A stretch of 64,000 bases of DNA, taken from contig NZ_CP045871.1 of the NCBI RefSeq assembly GCF_009650135.1, positions 496,001-560,000 of the forward strand. The letters are read 5' to 3'. The position numbers were made by a program, and so were the translations under genes. Origin of the DNA: Litorivicinus lipolyticus. GTDB taxonomy: Bacteria; Pseudomonadota; Gammaproteobacteria; Pseudomonadales; Litorivicinaceae. Positions 41,900-50,165 of this stretch are shown one piece after another; position 1 is the stretch's first letter, and the number at the start of each line of letters is the position of its first letter. The notes below the pieces were generated by a model. That model saw only the letters and a list, made by a program, of their open reading frames with translations. It was not told the origin of the DNA and made no database searches.

Positions 41900-42913
41900 A
41901 TGAACTTTAAAAAATCCTTACTAACCTCAGCTGTCGTAGCCGCGGTATCCGTGTCGGCATTTGCTGACCCTATTACACTGCGCGTTTCATCACACTATGC
42001 AACTGAGCACCCGACTGGTCAGATGCTGACCCAGTGGGCGGACGACGTTCAGACTATGTCTGGCGGCGACATCACCATTGAAATGTTCTATTCGTCATCA
42101 GTTGTTGCCACCACCGAAACATTCGACGCGGCGATCAATGGCATTTTGGATTGTGACGCTACCGGCGGCGCTTACCAGACCGGTAAAAACCCTGCGTTCC
42201 AGTTTGTTGGTGACATCATGGGCGGCTACGAGACTCCGTGGCAGCAGTACTCATGGCTGTACTACGGCGGCGGTTATGAAGCGGCACAGGAACTTTACAA
42301 CGCCAACAACATGCAGCTGATCGGTTGGTCGATCTACGGTCAAGAATCTATGTCTTCTTCGACGCCTATCCGGGGCTTGGAAGATCTGAAAGGCTGGAAA
42401 TTCCGTTCACCGCCCGGCATGGAAACTGAGATCTTTAAAGAGTTGGGTGCATCACCCATCGTGATGGATTTCACCGAGATCTTTACCGCGCTTGAAACCG
42501 GCATCATCGACGGTGCTGACGCGTCGGGCTTGTACAACAACGTTGGTCTGGGCTTGTACGACATCGTTAAGCACGCGACTTACCCCGGTTTCCACTCCAT
42601 GCCGTCGGATCACATGGCGTGTAACCTGGACGTCTGGAACGGCATGACCGACCAGCAGCGCCTGATCATCGATACCGCATGGCAGAAACTGTCATTCCAA
42701 ATCGCGATGGCCAACAGCAAGAAAAATGCTGAAGCCGCAACGGAGCTGAAGGCGGCCGGCGTAACCTTGCACACCTGGTCTGAAGCAGACCGTGCGGTGT
42801 TCCGTCAAGCGGCTCAGAAAGCATGGGATGACTGGGCAACTCGCTCACCTGAAGCTGGCGCGCTGGTTGCGAGCCACAAGAAATACATGAAAGAACTGGG
42901 CCTGATCGATTAA
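41900..42913 (+). CDS. TRAP transporter solute-binding protein (DctP family)
   Basis: A 337-residue periplasmic binding protein. The N-terminal signal peptide (MNFKKSLLTSAVVAAVSVSAFA, cleaved before DPITLRV) is followed by a DctP fold with GQMLTQWADDVQTMSGGDITIEMF, LEDLKGWKFRSPPGMETEIFKELGASP and FTEIFTALETGIIDGAD, whose Arg in KFRSPPG is the usual carboxylate-clamping residue. It captures an organic or sugar acid for the two membrane subunits that follow. A GC-rich hairpin separates it from dctQ. Operator site 4 lies 100 bases upstream. Confidence 0.92.
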   Translation: MNFKKSLLTSAVVAAVSVSAFADPITLRVSSHYATEHPTGQMLTQWADDVQTMSGGDITIEMFYSSSVVATTETFDAAINGILDCDATGGAYQTGKNPAFQFVGDIMGGYETPWQQYSWLYYGGGYEAAQELYNANNMQLIGWSIYGQESMSSSTPIRGLEDLKGWKFRSPPGMETEIFKELGASPIVMDFTEIFTALETGIIDGADASGLYNNVGLGLYDIVKHATYPGFHSMPSDHMACNLDVWNGMTDQQRLIIDTAWQKLSFQIAMANSKKNAEAATELKAAGVTLHTWSEADRAVFRQAAQKAWDDWATRSPEAGALVASHKKYMKELGLID

Positions 42914-42931
42914 TCGAGCCCATTTGAAGCG

Positions 42932-42960
42932 CAGCTGCCGGTCAGTTTGATCGGCAGCTG
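42932..42960 (+). terminator. Hairpin between the TRAP binding protein and membrane subunits
   Basis: CAGCTGCCG (42932-42940) pairs perfectly with CGGCAGCTG (42952-42960) around 11 bases, followed by TTCTCTT. The T-run is weak, so it is probably a partial terminator or 3'-end protector that makes the binding protein more abundant than the permease. Confidence 0.5.
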
Positions 42961-43017
42961 TTCTCTTAAGTTTCTAATAATAATTCCCCACTGCTTTTTT
43001 ATAATAGGAGCTAAGCG

Positions 43018-43824
43018 ATGACTAGCCAAAGTGTATGGTTAGGTTCTGCGCGTCAGCCAATGCGCTGGATAATGATTGGGTTTTTGGCCCTTGCCGCCGC
43101 TAACTTCTTGCTCATATTGGTTCTGAATTTGGTGTCCGAAGGCGACATTGGCATTCATGAGATGATTCGCCCCGCCGGTCGACCCCTGGTCGTCAGCATG
43201 TTGTTCTTCATTTTTGGATCAATCCTAACTACTTCAATTTATCTGTCCGACACGGTCGAGACCATCGAATGCGAGCCCCGCGGTTTCTTTGACATCGTGT
43301 CGTTGATCGCGTCGCGCATCGCGATGATTTTCACCACGCTGATCGTGCTGGTGATGTTTTACGAAGTCATTTCGCGCTACCTGTTTTCCGCGCCAACCCT
43401 GTGGGCGAACGAATTGTCATTGTGGTTGGCCGCGTTTGTGTTTTTGTTGGCCGGTCAATACGCCATGCAACAGCGCAGCCACATTCGCATTTACGTGCTG
43501 TACGACATGATGTCCCGGCCCTTTAAGAAGCTGTCGGACGTTTTGACCGTGTCAATGATCTGCGGCTTCACCTTTGCCCTGGTGTGGGGCAACTTCGCCG
43601 ACGCCCAGCGCCGGTTCGATCGGATGGAGACCTTTGGCACCGCCTGGGATCCGCCGATGCCGGGGACTATTAAGCCGGCGATTCTGATCATCATTGTGTT
43701 GGTCGCTATTCAAGCGGTTTCAAACTTAATATCGGACTGGCACAAAGAGCCGGAAACCCACTCGCCAATGGACGACATTGACCAGAGTGAAATCGAGAAC
43801 ATCAAAAAGACGTTGGAGAACTGA
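43018..43824 (+). CDS. TRAP transporter small permease DctQ, enlarged
   Basis: A 268-residue membrane protein. The C-terminal part is a DctQ domain: four helices with YEVISRYLFSAPTLWANELSLWLAAFVFLLAG and MQQRSHIRIYVLYD. Compared with the usual 160-200 residues it has an N-terminal extension with two extra hydrophobic segments (IMIGFLALAAANFLLILVL and VVSMLFFIFGSILTTSIYL) and a charged C-terminal tail. It is co-transcribed with the large permease, 3 bases away. Confidence 0.85.
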   Translation: MTSQSVWLGSARQPMRWIMIGFLALAAANFLLILVLNLVSEGDIGIHEMIRPAGRPLVVSMLFFIFGSILTTSIYLSDTVETIECEPRGFFDIVSLIASRIAMIFTTLIVLVMFYEVISRYLFSAPTLWANELSLWLAAFVFLLAGQYAMQQRSHIRIYVLYDMMSRPFKKLSDVLTVSMICGFTFALVWGNFADAQRRFDRMETFGTAWDPPMPGTIKPAILIIIVLVAIQAVSNLISDWHKEPETHSPMDDIDQSEIENIKKTLEN

Positions 43825-43827
43825 CGC

Positions 43828-45459
43828 GTGGAATTCTTTGATTTACTAGCCTGGATGAAGGTCGGGGACGTTGCCACGCTGTCCATCGTGTTGCTGCTGG
43901 GTATGTTGGTGCTGTTGGCGATCGGGATGCCATTGGGATTTGCCTCGGCTTTCTTGGCGGTCGCCGTCATCGTCATGAAGTTTGGTCCTGAAATTGCGTT
44001 CGGCCGTTTTGGTAGCGGTCCGCTCTCGGTGTTGGCGCAGGCCGTGTATCGGCAAATGACCAACTATGTACTGATATCGGTGCCGCTATTTATCTTCATG
44101 GCGGCGCTGTTGGAACGCTCTGGCATTGCCCGGGATATGTACTCGTCGTTGAACGTTTGGTTAAGCCGTACCCGTGGTGGTATTGCCCTGGTGACCTCGC
44201 TGATGGCGGTCATTATGGCGGCCATGTCCGGCATCATCGGTGGTGAAGTCGTGTTGCTCGGCCTGATTGCCTTGCCGCAAATGCTCAAGCTCGGTTATGA
44301 CCGTGGGTTGGCCATCGGCACCATCTGTGCGTCCGGCTCGTTGGGCACCATGATTCCGCCGTCGATCGTATTGATCTTCTATGGGTTGGTGACTGAAACC
44401 TCGATCAAGGCCTTGTTCACGGCATCGTTCCTGCCTGGCTTCATTTTGGCCGCGATGATCATGCTGTACATCGTCATCCGTACGACCATTAACCCCTCCT
44501 TGGCGCCGCTGCCGGAACCGGACCCGAACGACCCCCAGGGTTGGGAAAAATTCCTGCGCTTCGTCGGCTTCTTGTGCAAGTTTGCGCTCGGTGTGTATAC
44601 GGTGCTGATCTTGCGCGCGGTGTTCTTGACCGTGACTGGTCAGAACGATCCGGCGATCTTGGACGAGCCGGTGCGCTATGGCATGGCCTCGGATATCCCC
44701 TGGTTCGTTGGCACCTTTGTCGCGTTGTATTTGCTGATGCGCTTTGGGGTCGGCAAGCAACGGACCGATGAAGGCTGGGAAATGGGTCGCGGTCTGGTCG
44801 CACCGATCATCGTCATTGGCGTGGTCATGGGCTCGATTTACGCCGGCATTACCGGCATTACCGAAGCCGCTGGTATGGGTGTGATCGCGGTCTTTGTACT
44901 GGGCGCGATTCGCCGCGAGATGTCCTTCGAAGTGGTATGGGACAGCTTGGTCCGGACGCTGAAATCGACGGGTACCATCATATGGGTGACCATTGGTGCG
45001 GCGGCCTTGGCTGCGGCCTACACCCTGTCGGGCGGTCCGACTTACGTGGCCAACATGATTGTGGCGGCGGACTTGCCGACCATGGGCATCATTTTGACCA
45101 TGATGGTGATCTTCCTGATCATGGGCATGTTTATGGACTGGGTCGGCATCGTCTTGCTGATCATGCCCGTGTTCTTGCCGATCGTGATGCAATTGCCGGT
45201 CGAAGAACTCGGCTTCTTTGGCCAGGCGCTGGAGCCGCGTCAGGTCGCGATTTGGTTCGGTGTGGTGTTCTGTATGAACATGCAGGTCAGCTTCCTGTCG
45301 CCGCCATTTGGTCCCGCTGCTTTCTACCTGAAGTCAGTCGCGCCGCCGGATATCTCGTTGACGGACATTTTCAAAGGCTTTTTGCCCTTCATCTGCTTGC
45401 AGTTGATGGCACTTGCGCTGTTGGTGTGCTACCCGCAGATCGTCACCGTCTTTTTGTAA
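43828..45459 (+). CDS. TRAP transporter large permease DctM, enlarged
   Basis: A 543-residue transport subunit that uses the sodium gradient. DctM landmarks are GMPLGFASAFLAVAV, YVLISVPLFIFMAALLERSG, GIALVTSLMAVIMAAMSGIIGGEV and GSLGTMIPPSIVLIFYG in the first half, and GITGITEAAGMGV, GMFMDWVGIVLLIMPVFLPI and SFLSPPFGPAAFYLK in the second. The family norm is about 425. An insertion of roughly 100 residues with extra hydrophobic helices lies between the two halves (about residues 205-325). The start is GTG after GGAG. A strong terminator follows. Confidence 0.88.
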   Translation: MEFFDLLAWMKVGDVATLSIVLLLGMLVLLAIGMPLGFASAFLAVAVIVMKFGPEIAFGRFGSGPLSVLAQAVYRQMTNYVLISVPLFIFMAALLERSGIARDMYSSLNVWLSRTRGGIALVTSLMAVIMAAMSGIIGGEVVLLGLIALPQMLKLGYDRGLAIGTICASGSLGTMIPPSIVLIFYGLVTETSIKALFTASFLPGFILAAMIMLYIVIRTTINPSLAPLPEPDPNDPQGWEKFLRFVGFLCKFALGVYTVLILRAVFLTVTGQNDPAILDEPVRYGMASDIPWFVGTFVALYLLMRFGVGKQRTDEGWEMGRGLVAPIIVIGVVMGSIYAGITGITEAAGMGVIAVFVLGAIRREMSFEVVWDSLVRTLKSTGTIIWVTIGAAALAAAYTLSGGPTYVANMIVAADLPTMGIILTMMVIFLIMGMFMDWVGIVLLIMPVFLPIVMQLPVEELGFFGQALEPRQVAIWFGVVFCMNMQVSFLSPPFGPAAFYLKSVAPPDISLTDIFKGFLPFICLQLMALALLVCYPQIVTVFL

Positions 45460-45466
45460 GCTACGA

Positions 45467-45504
45467 TGCCCCGCCCGGCGTTCCAGCCGAGCGGGGCACT
45501 TTTT
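45467..45504 (+). terminator. Intrinsic terminator after the TRAP genes
   Basis: TGCCCCGC (45467-45474) and GCGGGGCA (45491-45498) form an 8-bp stem, extended by CGGC/GCCG inside, followed by CTTTTT. It separates the transporter from the UxaA-family gene, which has its own GAGG ribosome site just after. Confidence 0.8.
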
Positions 45505-45516
45505 GAGGTAAATCCT

Positions 45517-47007
45517 GTGAGTACTGTCCAACTGTCCCCTGCGGACAACGTGGCGGTGGCCACGGTCGAGTTGTGCGCCGGTGATTTTGGTGCGATCGAA
45601 ACCATCCCCCGCGGTCACAAACTGGCGACACGCCCAGTTGCTCAAGGCGAACCGGTCTTGAAGTACGCCCAAGTCATTGGCTATGCGGCTTGCGATATTG
45701 CTCAGGGCGCGCACGTCCACGAGCACAACCTTGAGTTTCGCAATGTCTCGCAAATCTACGAATTTTCAACCCGCTTGCAGGACGTGCCCAAGGCCACTCA
45801 GGCCGATACCTTTATGGGCTACCGGCGCGCTAATGGCCGGGTCGGAACGCGCAACTATATTGCGATTCTAACTAGCGTTAATTGTTCGGCGACGGCGGCG
45901 CGCATGATCGCGCAGCACTTTACCCCCGAGCGGCTGGCGGACTACCCGAATGTCGACGGTGTCGCAGCCTTCGTGCACGGCACAGGCTGCGCCATGGGCG
46001 GCGACGGGACTGGCATTAAGTTCTTGCAGCGTGTGCTGTGGGGGTATGCCAAGCACCCGAACGTGGGTGGCGCGCTGATTGCGGGCTTGGGCTGCGAGAC
46101 CATGCAGATCGACCGCTTGGTCGGGCATTACGGGCTAGAGCCGGGGCCGCTGTTTCAGGCCATGAATATCCAGGACAACGGCGGGCTGCAAAAAACCATT
46201 GAGCTGGGCATTGCCCAGGTCCAGGCCATGTTGCCGCTGGTCAACCAAGCCGAACGCGAACCCTGCCCGGCCTCGGAATTGATGGTGGCGCTGCAATGCG
46301 GTGGATCGGACGCCTGGTCCGGCATCACGGCTAATCCGGCGCTGGGCTATGCCAGCGATTTGTTGGTCGCCCAGGGCGGCAGTGTGGTGCTGGCGGAAAC
46401 GCCGGAGATCTATGGGGCCGAGCACTTGCTGACGGCACGTGCGCGCACCGAAACGGTCGGCGGCGACCTGATTGGTCTGATTCGCTGGTGGGAGGACTAC
46501 ACCCAGCGCAACCATGGCAGCATGGATAACAATCCGTCGCCGGGTAACAAGAAGGGCGGCCTGACCACCATTTTGGAAAAGTCACTGGGTGCGGTCGCCA
46601 AGGGTGGCACCTCGCCACTTAACGGCGTCTATAAATATGCTGAGCCGGTGACCACCCCTGGCTTTAACTTTATGGACAGCCCGGGTTATGACCCAGCCAG
46701 TGTGACCGGACAAATCGCTAGCGGCTGCAACCTGGTGACCTTCACCACCGGGCGCGGTTCGGCGTTTGGGTCAAAGCCGGCGCCGACCCTGAAAATTGCC
46801 ACCAATACGCCAATGTTTGAGCGCCTCAGCGCCGATATGGACGTCAATGCCGGACAGGTGTTGTCGGACGGCGCCAGTGTCGAAGCCGTCGGCCAGCAAA
46901 TCTATCAGCGCTGGCTGCAGGTGGCGTCAGGCCAGGCAACCAAGTCTGAAGCCCAGGGCCTCGGGGACTATGAGTTTGTGCCGTGGCAAGTCGGCGCGGT
47001 GATGTAA
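45517..47007 (+). CDS. UxaA/GarD-family altronate or galactarate dehydratase
   Basis: A 496-residue dehydratase with an N-terminal SAF domain (residues about 5-85, IPRGHKLATRPVAQGEPVLKY) fused to the catalytic part starting at YRRANGRVGTRNYIAILTSVNCSATAAR. HGTGCAMGGDG, IAGLGCETMQID, ALQCGGSDAWSGITANPALG and NNPSPGNKKGGLTTILEKSLGA are family signatures, including the conserved Cys and Asp/His metal positions. The start is GTG 45517. The open frame upstream runs through a terminator and is not coding. It dehydrates a hexonate or hexarate to a 2-keto-3-deoxy acid for the following dehydrogenases. Confidence 0.88.
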   Translation: MSTVQLSPADNVAVATVELCAGDFGAIETIPRGHKLATRPVAQGEPVLKYAQVIGYAACDIAQGAHVHEHNLEFRNVSQIYEFSTRLQDVPKATQADTFMGYRRANGRVGTRNYIAILTSVNCSATAARMIAQHFTPERLADYPNVDGVAAFVHGTGCAMGGDGTGIKFLQRVLWGYAKHPNVGGALIAGLGCETMQIDRLVGHYGLEPGPLFQAMNIQDNGGLQKTIELGIAQVQAMLPLVNQAEREPCPASELMVALQCGGSDAWSGITANPALGYASDLLVAQGGSVVLAETPEIYGAEHLLTARARTETVGGDLIGLIRWWEDYTQRNHGSMDNNPSPGNKKGGLTTILEKSLGAVAKGGTSPLNGVYKYAEPVTTPGFNFMDSPGYDPASVTGQIASGCNLVTFTTGRGSAFGSKPAPTLKIATNTPMFERLSADMDVNAGQVLSDGASVEAVGQQIYQRWLQVASGQATKSEAQGLGDYEFVPWQVGAVM

Positions 47008-47022
47008 ACCAGGAGTTAACAC

Positions 47023-47904
47023 ATGAAAATTGGATTTATCGGACTTGGCCTGATGGGCCGCGCGATGGTCGAGTGCCTGCAAAACGCAGGACACGAATTG
47101 CGGGTTTTGGGTAACCGGGATCGCACTGGGGTCGATGAAGCGGTCGCCCGCGGTGGCGCCGAAGCCGCCAATGCACGTGAGCTGGTGGCTGCCAGCGACA
47201 TGGTCATGCTGTGCATGGCAACGTCCGAACAGGTCGAGCAACGCATTTATGGCGACGACGGCGTGCTTGCTGGCATCAAAGCCGACCAAATTGTGATTGA
47301 TTTCGGGACTTCGCTGCCCGGCTCAACCTTGAAAATTGGGGCCGATTTGGCGGCCAAAGGGGCCGGTTATTTAGACGCCCCCCTGGGCCGGACCCCGGCC
47401 TTTGCCAAACTCGGCCAGCTCAACATTTTGTGCGGCGGGGACTCGGCGATTTTTGAGCGGGCCAAACCGGTGTTGGATCAACTCAGTGAAAACCTGTTCT
47501 ATTTGGGCGAGTTGGGCAGCGGTCACACCGTTAAGTTGCTTAACAACTATTACGCCATGACCAGCGCCTCGGCCATGTCCGAAGCCTTTGCCATGGCGGA
47601 TGCGGCGGGCGTCGATCGCGACACCCTGTATAAGGTCGTCGCGGCTGGCCCGAACGGCTCAGCGATGATTGGTTTCATTCGTAATTTCGCGGTCGACGGC
47701 CAAATCGACCTGGCCTTTTCGGTTGCCAACGCGCGCAAAGACGTTGGTTACTACCGCCAAATGGTCGCGGACTTGGGCAAAACCAGTCGTATGTCCGGGG
47801 CCGCTTATGGGGTGCTCAGCGACGCCTGTGACAGCGGTGACGGTCAATTGATGGTCCCGGAACTGGTCAATTGGATGTCCGCGCATTTGGAGAAAGACGC
47901 ATGA
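47023..47904 (+). CDS. Beta-hydroxyacid dehydrogenase with YihU-type anion site
   Basis: A 293-residue NAD-dependent enzyme of the 3-hydroxyisobutyrate dehydrogenase family. GFIGLGLMGRAMV is the cofactor motif. The substrate loop is DAPLGRTP with Arg123 and Thr124, catalytic Lys171 is in HTVKLLNNYY and Asn174 follows. These numbers coincide with Arg123, Lys171 and Asn174 of E. coli sulfolactaldehyde reductase YihU, while YihU Ser178 is Ala here. The substrate may be sulfolactaldehyde or another short anionic aldehyde such as tartronate semialdehyde. It is flanked by the UxaA-type dehydratase and an SDR, whose start overlaps its stop (ATGA). Confidence 0.84.
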   Translation: MKIGFIGLGLMGRAMVECLQNAGHELRVLGNRDRTGVDEAVARGGAEAANARELVAASDMVMLCMATSEQVEQRIYGDDGVLAGIKADQIVIDFGTSLPGSTLKIGADLAAKGAGYLDAPLGRTPAFAKLGQLNILCGGDSAIFERAKPVLDQLSENLFYLGELGSGHTVKLLNNYYAMTSASAMSEAFAMADAAGVDRDTLYKVVAAGPNGSAMIGFIRNFAVDGQIDLAFSVANARKDVGYYRQMVADLGKTSRMSGAAYGVLSDACDSGDGQLMVPELVNWMSAHLEKDA

Positions 47905-48623
47905 GATTGACCGGGAAACGTATTTTTGTGACTGCCGCCGGCCAAGGCATCGGCCGCGCGATTGCCGTGGCCATGGCTGCCGAGGGTGGCCATGTCATCG
48001 CCAGCGACCTGGATTCGGGCCTGCTCGCGGGCCTACCGGTGGCCGAGACCCTGGGCTTGAATGTGCTGGATAAACAGGCACTGGAGCGGGCAGTGACTGA
48101 CGCCAACCCAGACGTGTTGGTCAACTGCACCGGTGTCGTCCACAGCGGCACCGTCAGCGACGCTAGCGACGCAGACTTTGACCAGGCCATGAACCTGAAT
48201 GTGCGTGCGCACATGCACGCAATAGCTGCGGCCTTGCCGGGGATGATTGCCCGTCAGCAGGGTTCGATTATCAGCATCAGCTCGGTCGCTTCGAGCATTC
48301 AAGGATTGCCGAATCGCTTTATTTACGGCACGTCCAAGGCCGCCACCATCGGCTTGATTAAGTCGGTGGCCGCGGACTACGTGACCCAAGGCATTCGCTG
48401 TAACGGTATTGCCCCGGGCACGGTCGACAGCCCGTCGTTGCACGAACGGTTGCGGGCAACCGGCGACTACGACCAGGCCATGCAACAGTTCGTCGCCCGT
48501 CAACCGATGGGACGACTGGGCATGGACACGGAAATCGCGGCCTTGGCCGTGTACCTGGCATCCGACGACAGCGCGTACATGACCGGTCAATGCCTGTCCA
48601 TTGATGGCGGTATGACGATCTGA
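47901..48623 (+). CDS. SDR of the DHRS6 / 2-keto-3-deoxy-L-fuconate dehydrogenase type
   Basis: A 240-residue short-chain dehydrogenase. The N-terminal MRLTGKRIFVTAAGQGIGRAIA carries the TAAGQGIG variant typical of the DHRS6 and 2-keto-3-deoxy-L-fuconate dehydrogenase group. DLDSG after strand 2 indicates NAD. Here the usual NNAG reads NCTG, and the triad is ISSVASSIQG...YGTSKAAT. It oxidises the C4 hydroxyl in known relatives and gives 2,4-diketo-3-deoxy acids, which the FAH-family hydrolase at 40.2-41.0 kb could split. The start is ATG 47901, overlapping the previous stop. Confidence 0.8.
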   Translation: MRLTGKRIFVTAAGQGIGRAIAVAMAAEGGHVIASDLDSGLLAGLPVAETLGLNVLDKQALERAVTDANPDVLVNCTGVVHSGTVSDASDADFDQAMNLNVRAHMHAIAAALPGMIARQQGSIISISSVASSIQGLPNRFIYGTSKAATIGLIKSVAADYVTQGIRCNGIAPGTVDSPSLHERLRATGDYDQAMQQFVARQPMGRLGMDTEIAALAVYLASDDSAYMTGQCLSIDGGMTI

Positions 48624-48627
48624 TCCA

Positions 48628-49530
48628 GTGAGCATAAAACCGCGCGAGGACAGGGCCACCAGTGGCGTCTTGATGATGCTGCTGGCGGTGATGTTGTTTA
48701 CCGGCATCGACACCTCGGCGAAGTGGCTCAGCATCGCCGGGTTGCCGGTGATCGAGATCGTGTTCCTGCGTTATTTCGGTCATTTCATATTGGCCACTGG
48801 TTATTATTTGCCGACCTCGGGCCCCGCCATCTTTGTTTCCAACGCGCCCCGGATTCAGTTGTTGCGATCGACTTTTCTGTGTTTAAGCACCGTCAGCAAT
48901 TTTTGGGCGCTTAAGTACCTGCCGATCACGGTGACCACGACGATTGCCTTTGCCGGGCCAATCGCCACGACCCTGTTGGCGATCCCAATCTTGGGAGAGC
49001 GCGTCGGTATTCATCGGATTATCGCCGTTTGTTGTGGTTTTTTTGGCGTACTGTTGGTCATTCAGCCCTGGAACGCGGCGTTTCATCCGGCCATGATTTT
49101 GAGTTTATTTAATCTGGTGATTGTGTCGGGCTATTTTATTACCACGCGGATGATCGCCGGGGTCGAGCGCAATGCCACGCAGCAGGTCTGGAGCAGTGGA
49201 TTTGCCAGTATGGTGTTGGCACCGTTTGCGTTTGCTCATTGGGTTTGGCCGGATTCGATCACCCAGTGGTTGGTGATTGTCGCGATGGGCGCCTTTGGGG
49301 CGACCGGGCATATTTCGGCGACCGCCGCCCATCGTCGTGCTGACGCCTCGATACTGGCGCCGATGTTTTACACCCAGGTTTTCTCGGCGACGCTGGTCGG
49401 CATCTTTATTTTCGATACCTGGCCAACCTTGTGGACGCTGGCCGGCGGCGCGGTGATTATTGGTTCGGGGGCGTATATCTGGCAGCGCACCCGGCGTAAA
49501 TCCAAAGCGCCGCCGGCGCCGTTGGTCTAG
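48628..49530 (+). CDS. DMT-superfamily transporter (two EamA domains)
   Basis: A 300-residue membrane protein with about ten hydrophobic helices in two EamA repeats. The first has FTGIDTSAKWLSIAGLPVIEIVFLRYFGH, the end of which (LRY...) matches the EamA signature, and GERVGIHRIIAVCCGFFGVLL. The second has HRRADASILAPMFYTQVFSATLVG. The start is GTG 48628. It follows the SDR by 4 bases and so belongs to the UxaA operon. It may export or import a metabolite, but the substrate is unknown. The stop overlaps the convergent aldolase. Confidence 0.85.
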   Translation: MSIKPREDRATSGVLMMLLAVMLFTGIDTSAKWLSIAGLPVIEIVFLRYFGHFILATGYYLPTSGPAIFVSNAPRIQLLRSTFLCLSTVSNFWALKYLPITVTTTIAFAGPIATTLLAIPILGERVGIHRIIAVCCGFFGVLLVIQPWNAAFHPAMILSLFNLVIVSGYFITTRMIAGVERNATQQVWSSGFASMVLAPFAFAHWVWPDSITQWLVIVAMGAFGATGHISATAAHRRADASILAPMFYTQVFSATLVGIFIFDTWPTLWTLAGGAVIIGSGAYIWQRTRRKSKAPPAPLV

Positions 49531-50165
49531 TTCCAGGGCACGTTGAACTGGGTCACCAGCTCGCTGATCTGGGCCGGTGATAAACGATTCGGTTCCAGCG
49601 CGCGCGTCAGGTACGCCAGTTTAGCCGTGGCTTCCAGTTCCTCGGCGGCATAGACCGCCGCTTCCAACGTTTTGCCCGTTACGACAGGCCCATGGTTGGC
49701 TAGCATCACCGCGCTGTGGCGGCCGGCCAAGTCGTGGATGTCCTGGGCAATACTGGGGCTGCCTGGGACGCGATACGGCAGCAGCCGGACCTGGCCCAGT
49801 TGCATGATCCCGTAGGGCGTCAGTGCCGGCAGCCAATCATCCTCATCGTCACACGGCAGCAGCGACAGCGTGGTCGCGTAACAGCTATGCAAATGCACCA
49901 CCGCGCCGGTATGCGCGGCCCGGGACTGATAAAACGCCCGGTGCAGCGGCACTTCTTTGGTCGGTGCCGGCCCGCCGTCCAGGCTGCCGTCGGGGTTGAT
50001 CACCGCCAGCCCTTCCGGCGTTAATCGGCCCAGCGAGCACCCGGTTGGGGTCACCAGCAACTGGCCGTTAGGCAGCCGCGCCGACAAATTGCCAGTGCTG
50101 CCGTGGGTCAGGCCGCGCTGGTAGAGGCTAAGGCCGAACTCACACAGCTGTTCACGCAGGTCCAT
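49527..50165 (-). CDS. otnC: Class II aldolase, 3-oxo-tetronate-4-phosphate decarboxylase
   Basis: A 212-residue Zn-dependent enzyme of the class II aldolase/adducin family. TGNLSARLPNG, VTPTGCSLGRL, the His-x-His of VVHLHSCYATTLSLL and the third His in MLANHGPVVTG are the zinc-site motifs, and KEVPLHRAFY contains the acidic catalytic residue. Placed after a DUF1537 kinase and an LtnD-like dehydrogenase, it fits OtnC, which decarboxylates 3-oxo-tetronate 4-phosphate to DHAP. It overlaps the kinase gene by 14 bases. Confidence 0.85.
   Translation of the reverse strand: MDLREQLCEFGLSLYQRGLTHGSTGNLSARLPNGQLLVTPTGCSLGRLTPEGLAVINPDGSLDGGPAPTKEVPLHRAFYQSRAAHTGAVVHLHSCYATTLSLLPCDDEDDWLPALTPYGIMQLGQVRLLPYRVPGSPSIAQDIHDLAGRHSAVMLANHGPVVTGKTLEAAVYAAEELEATAKLAYLTRALEPNRLSPAQISELVTQFNVPWN

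Noticed and set aside
44161..45192. Open frame of 343 codons on the minus strand, His/Gln/Asp-rich
   Set aside because: Shadow of the TRAP large-permease gene; the biased composition mirrors hydrophobic codons on the other strand.
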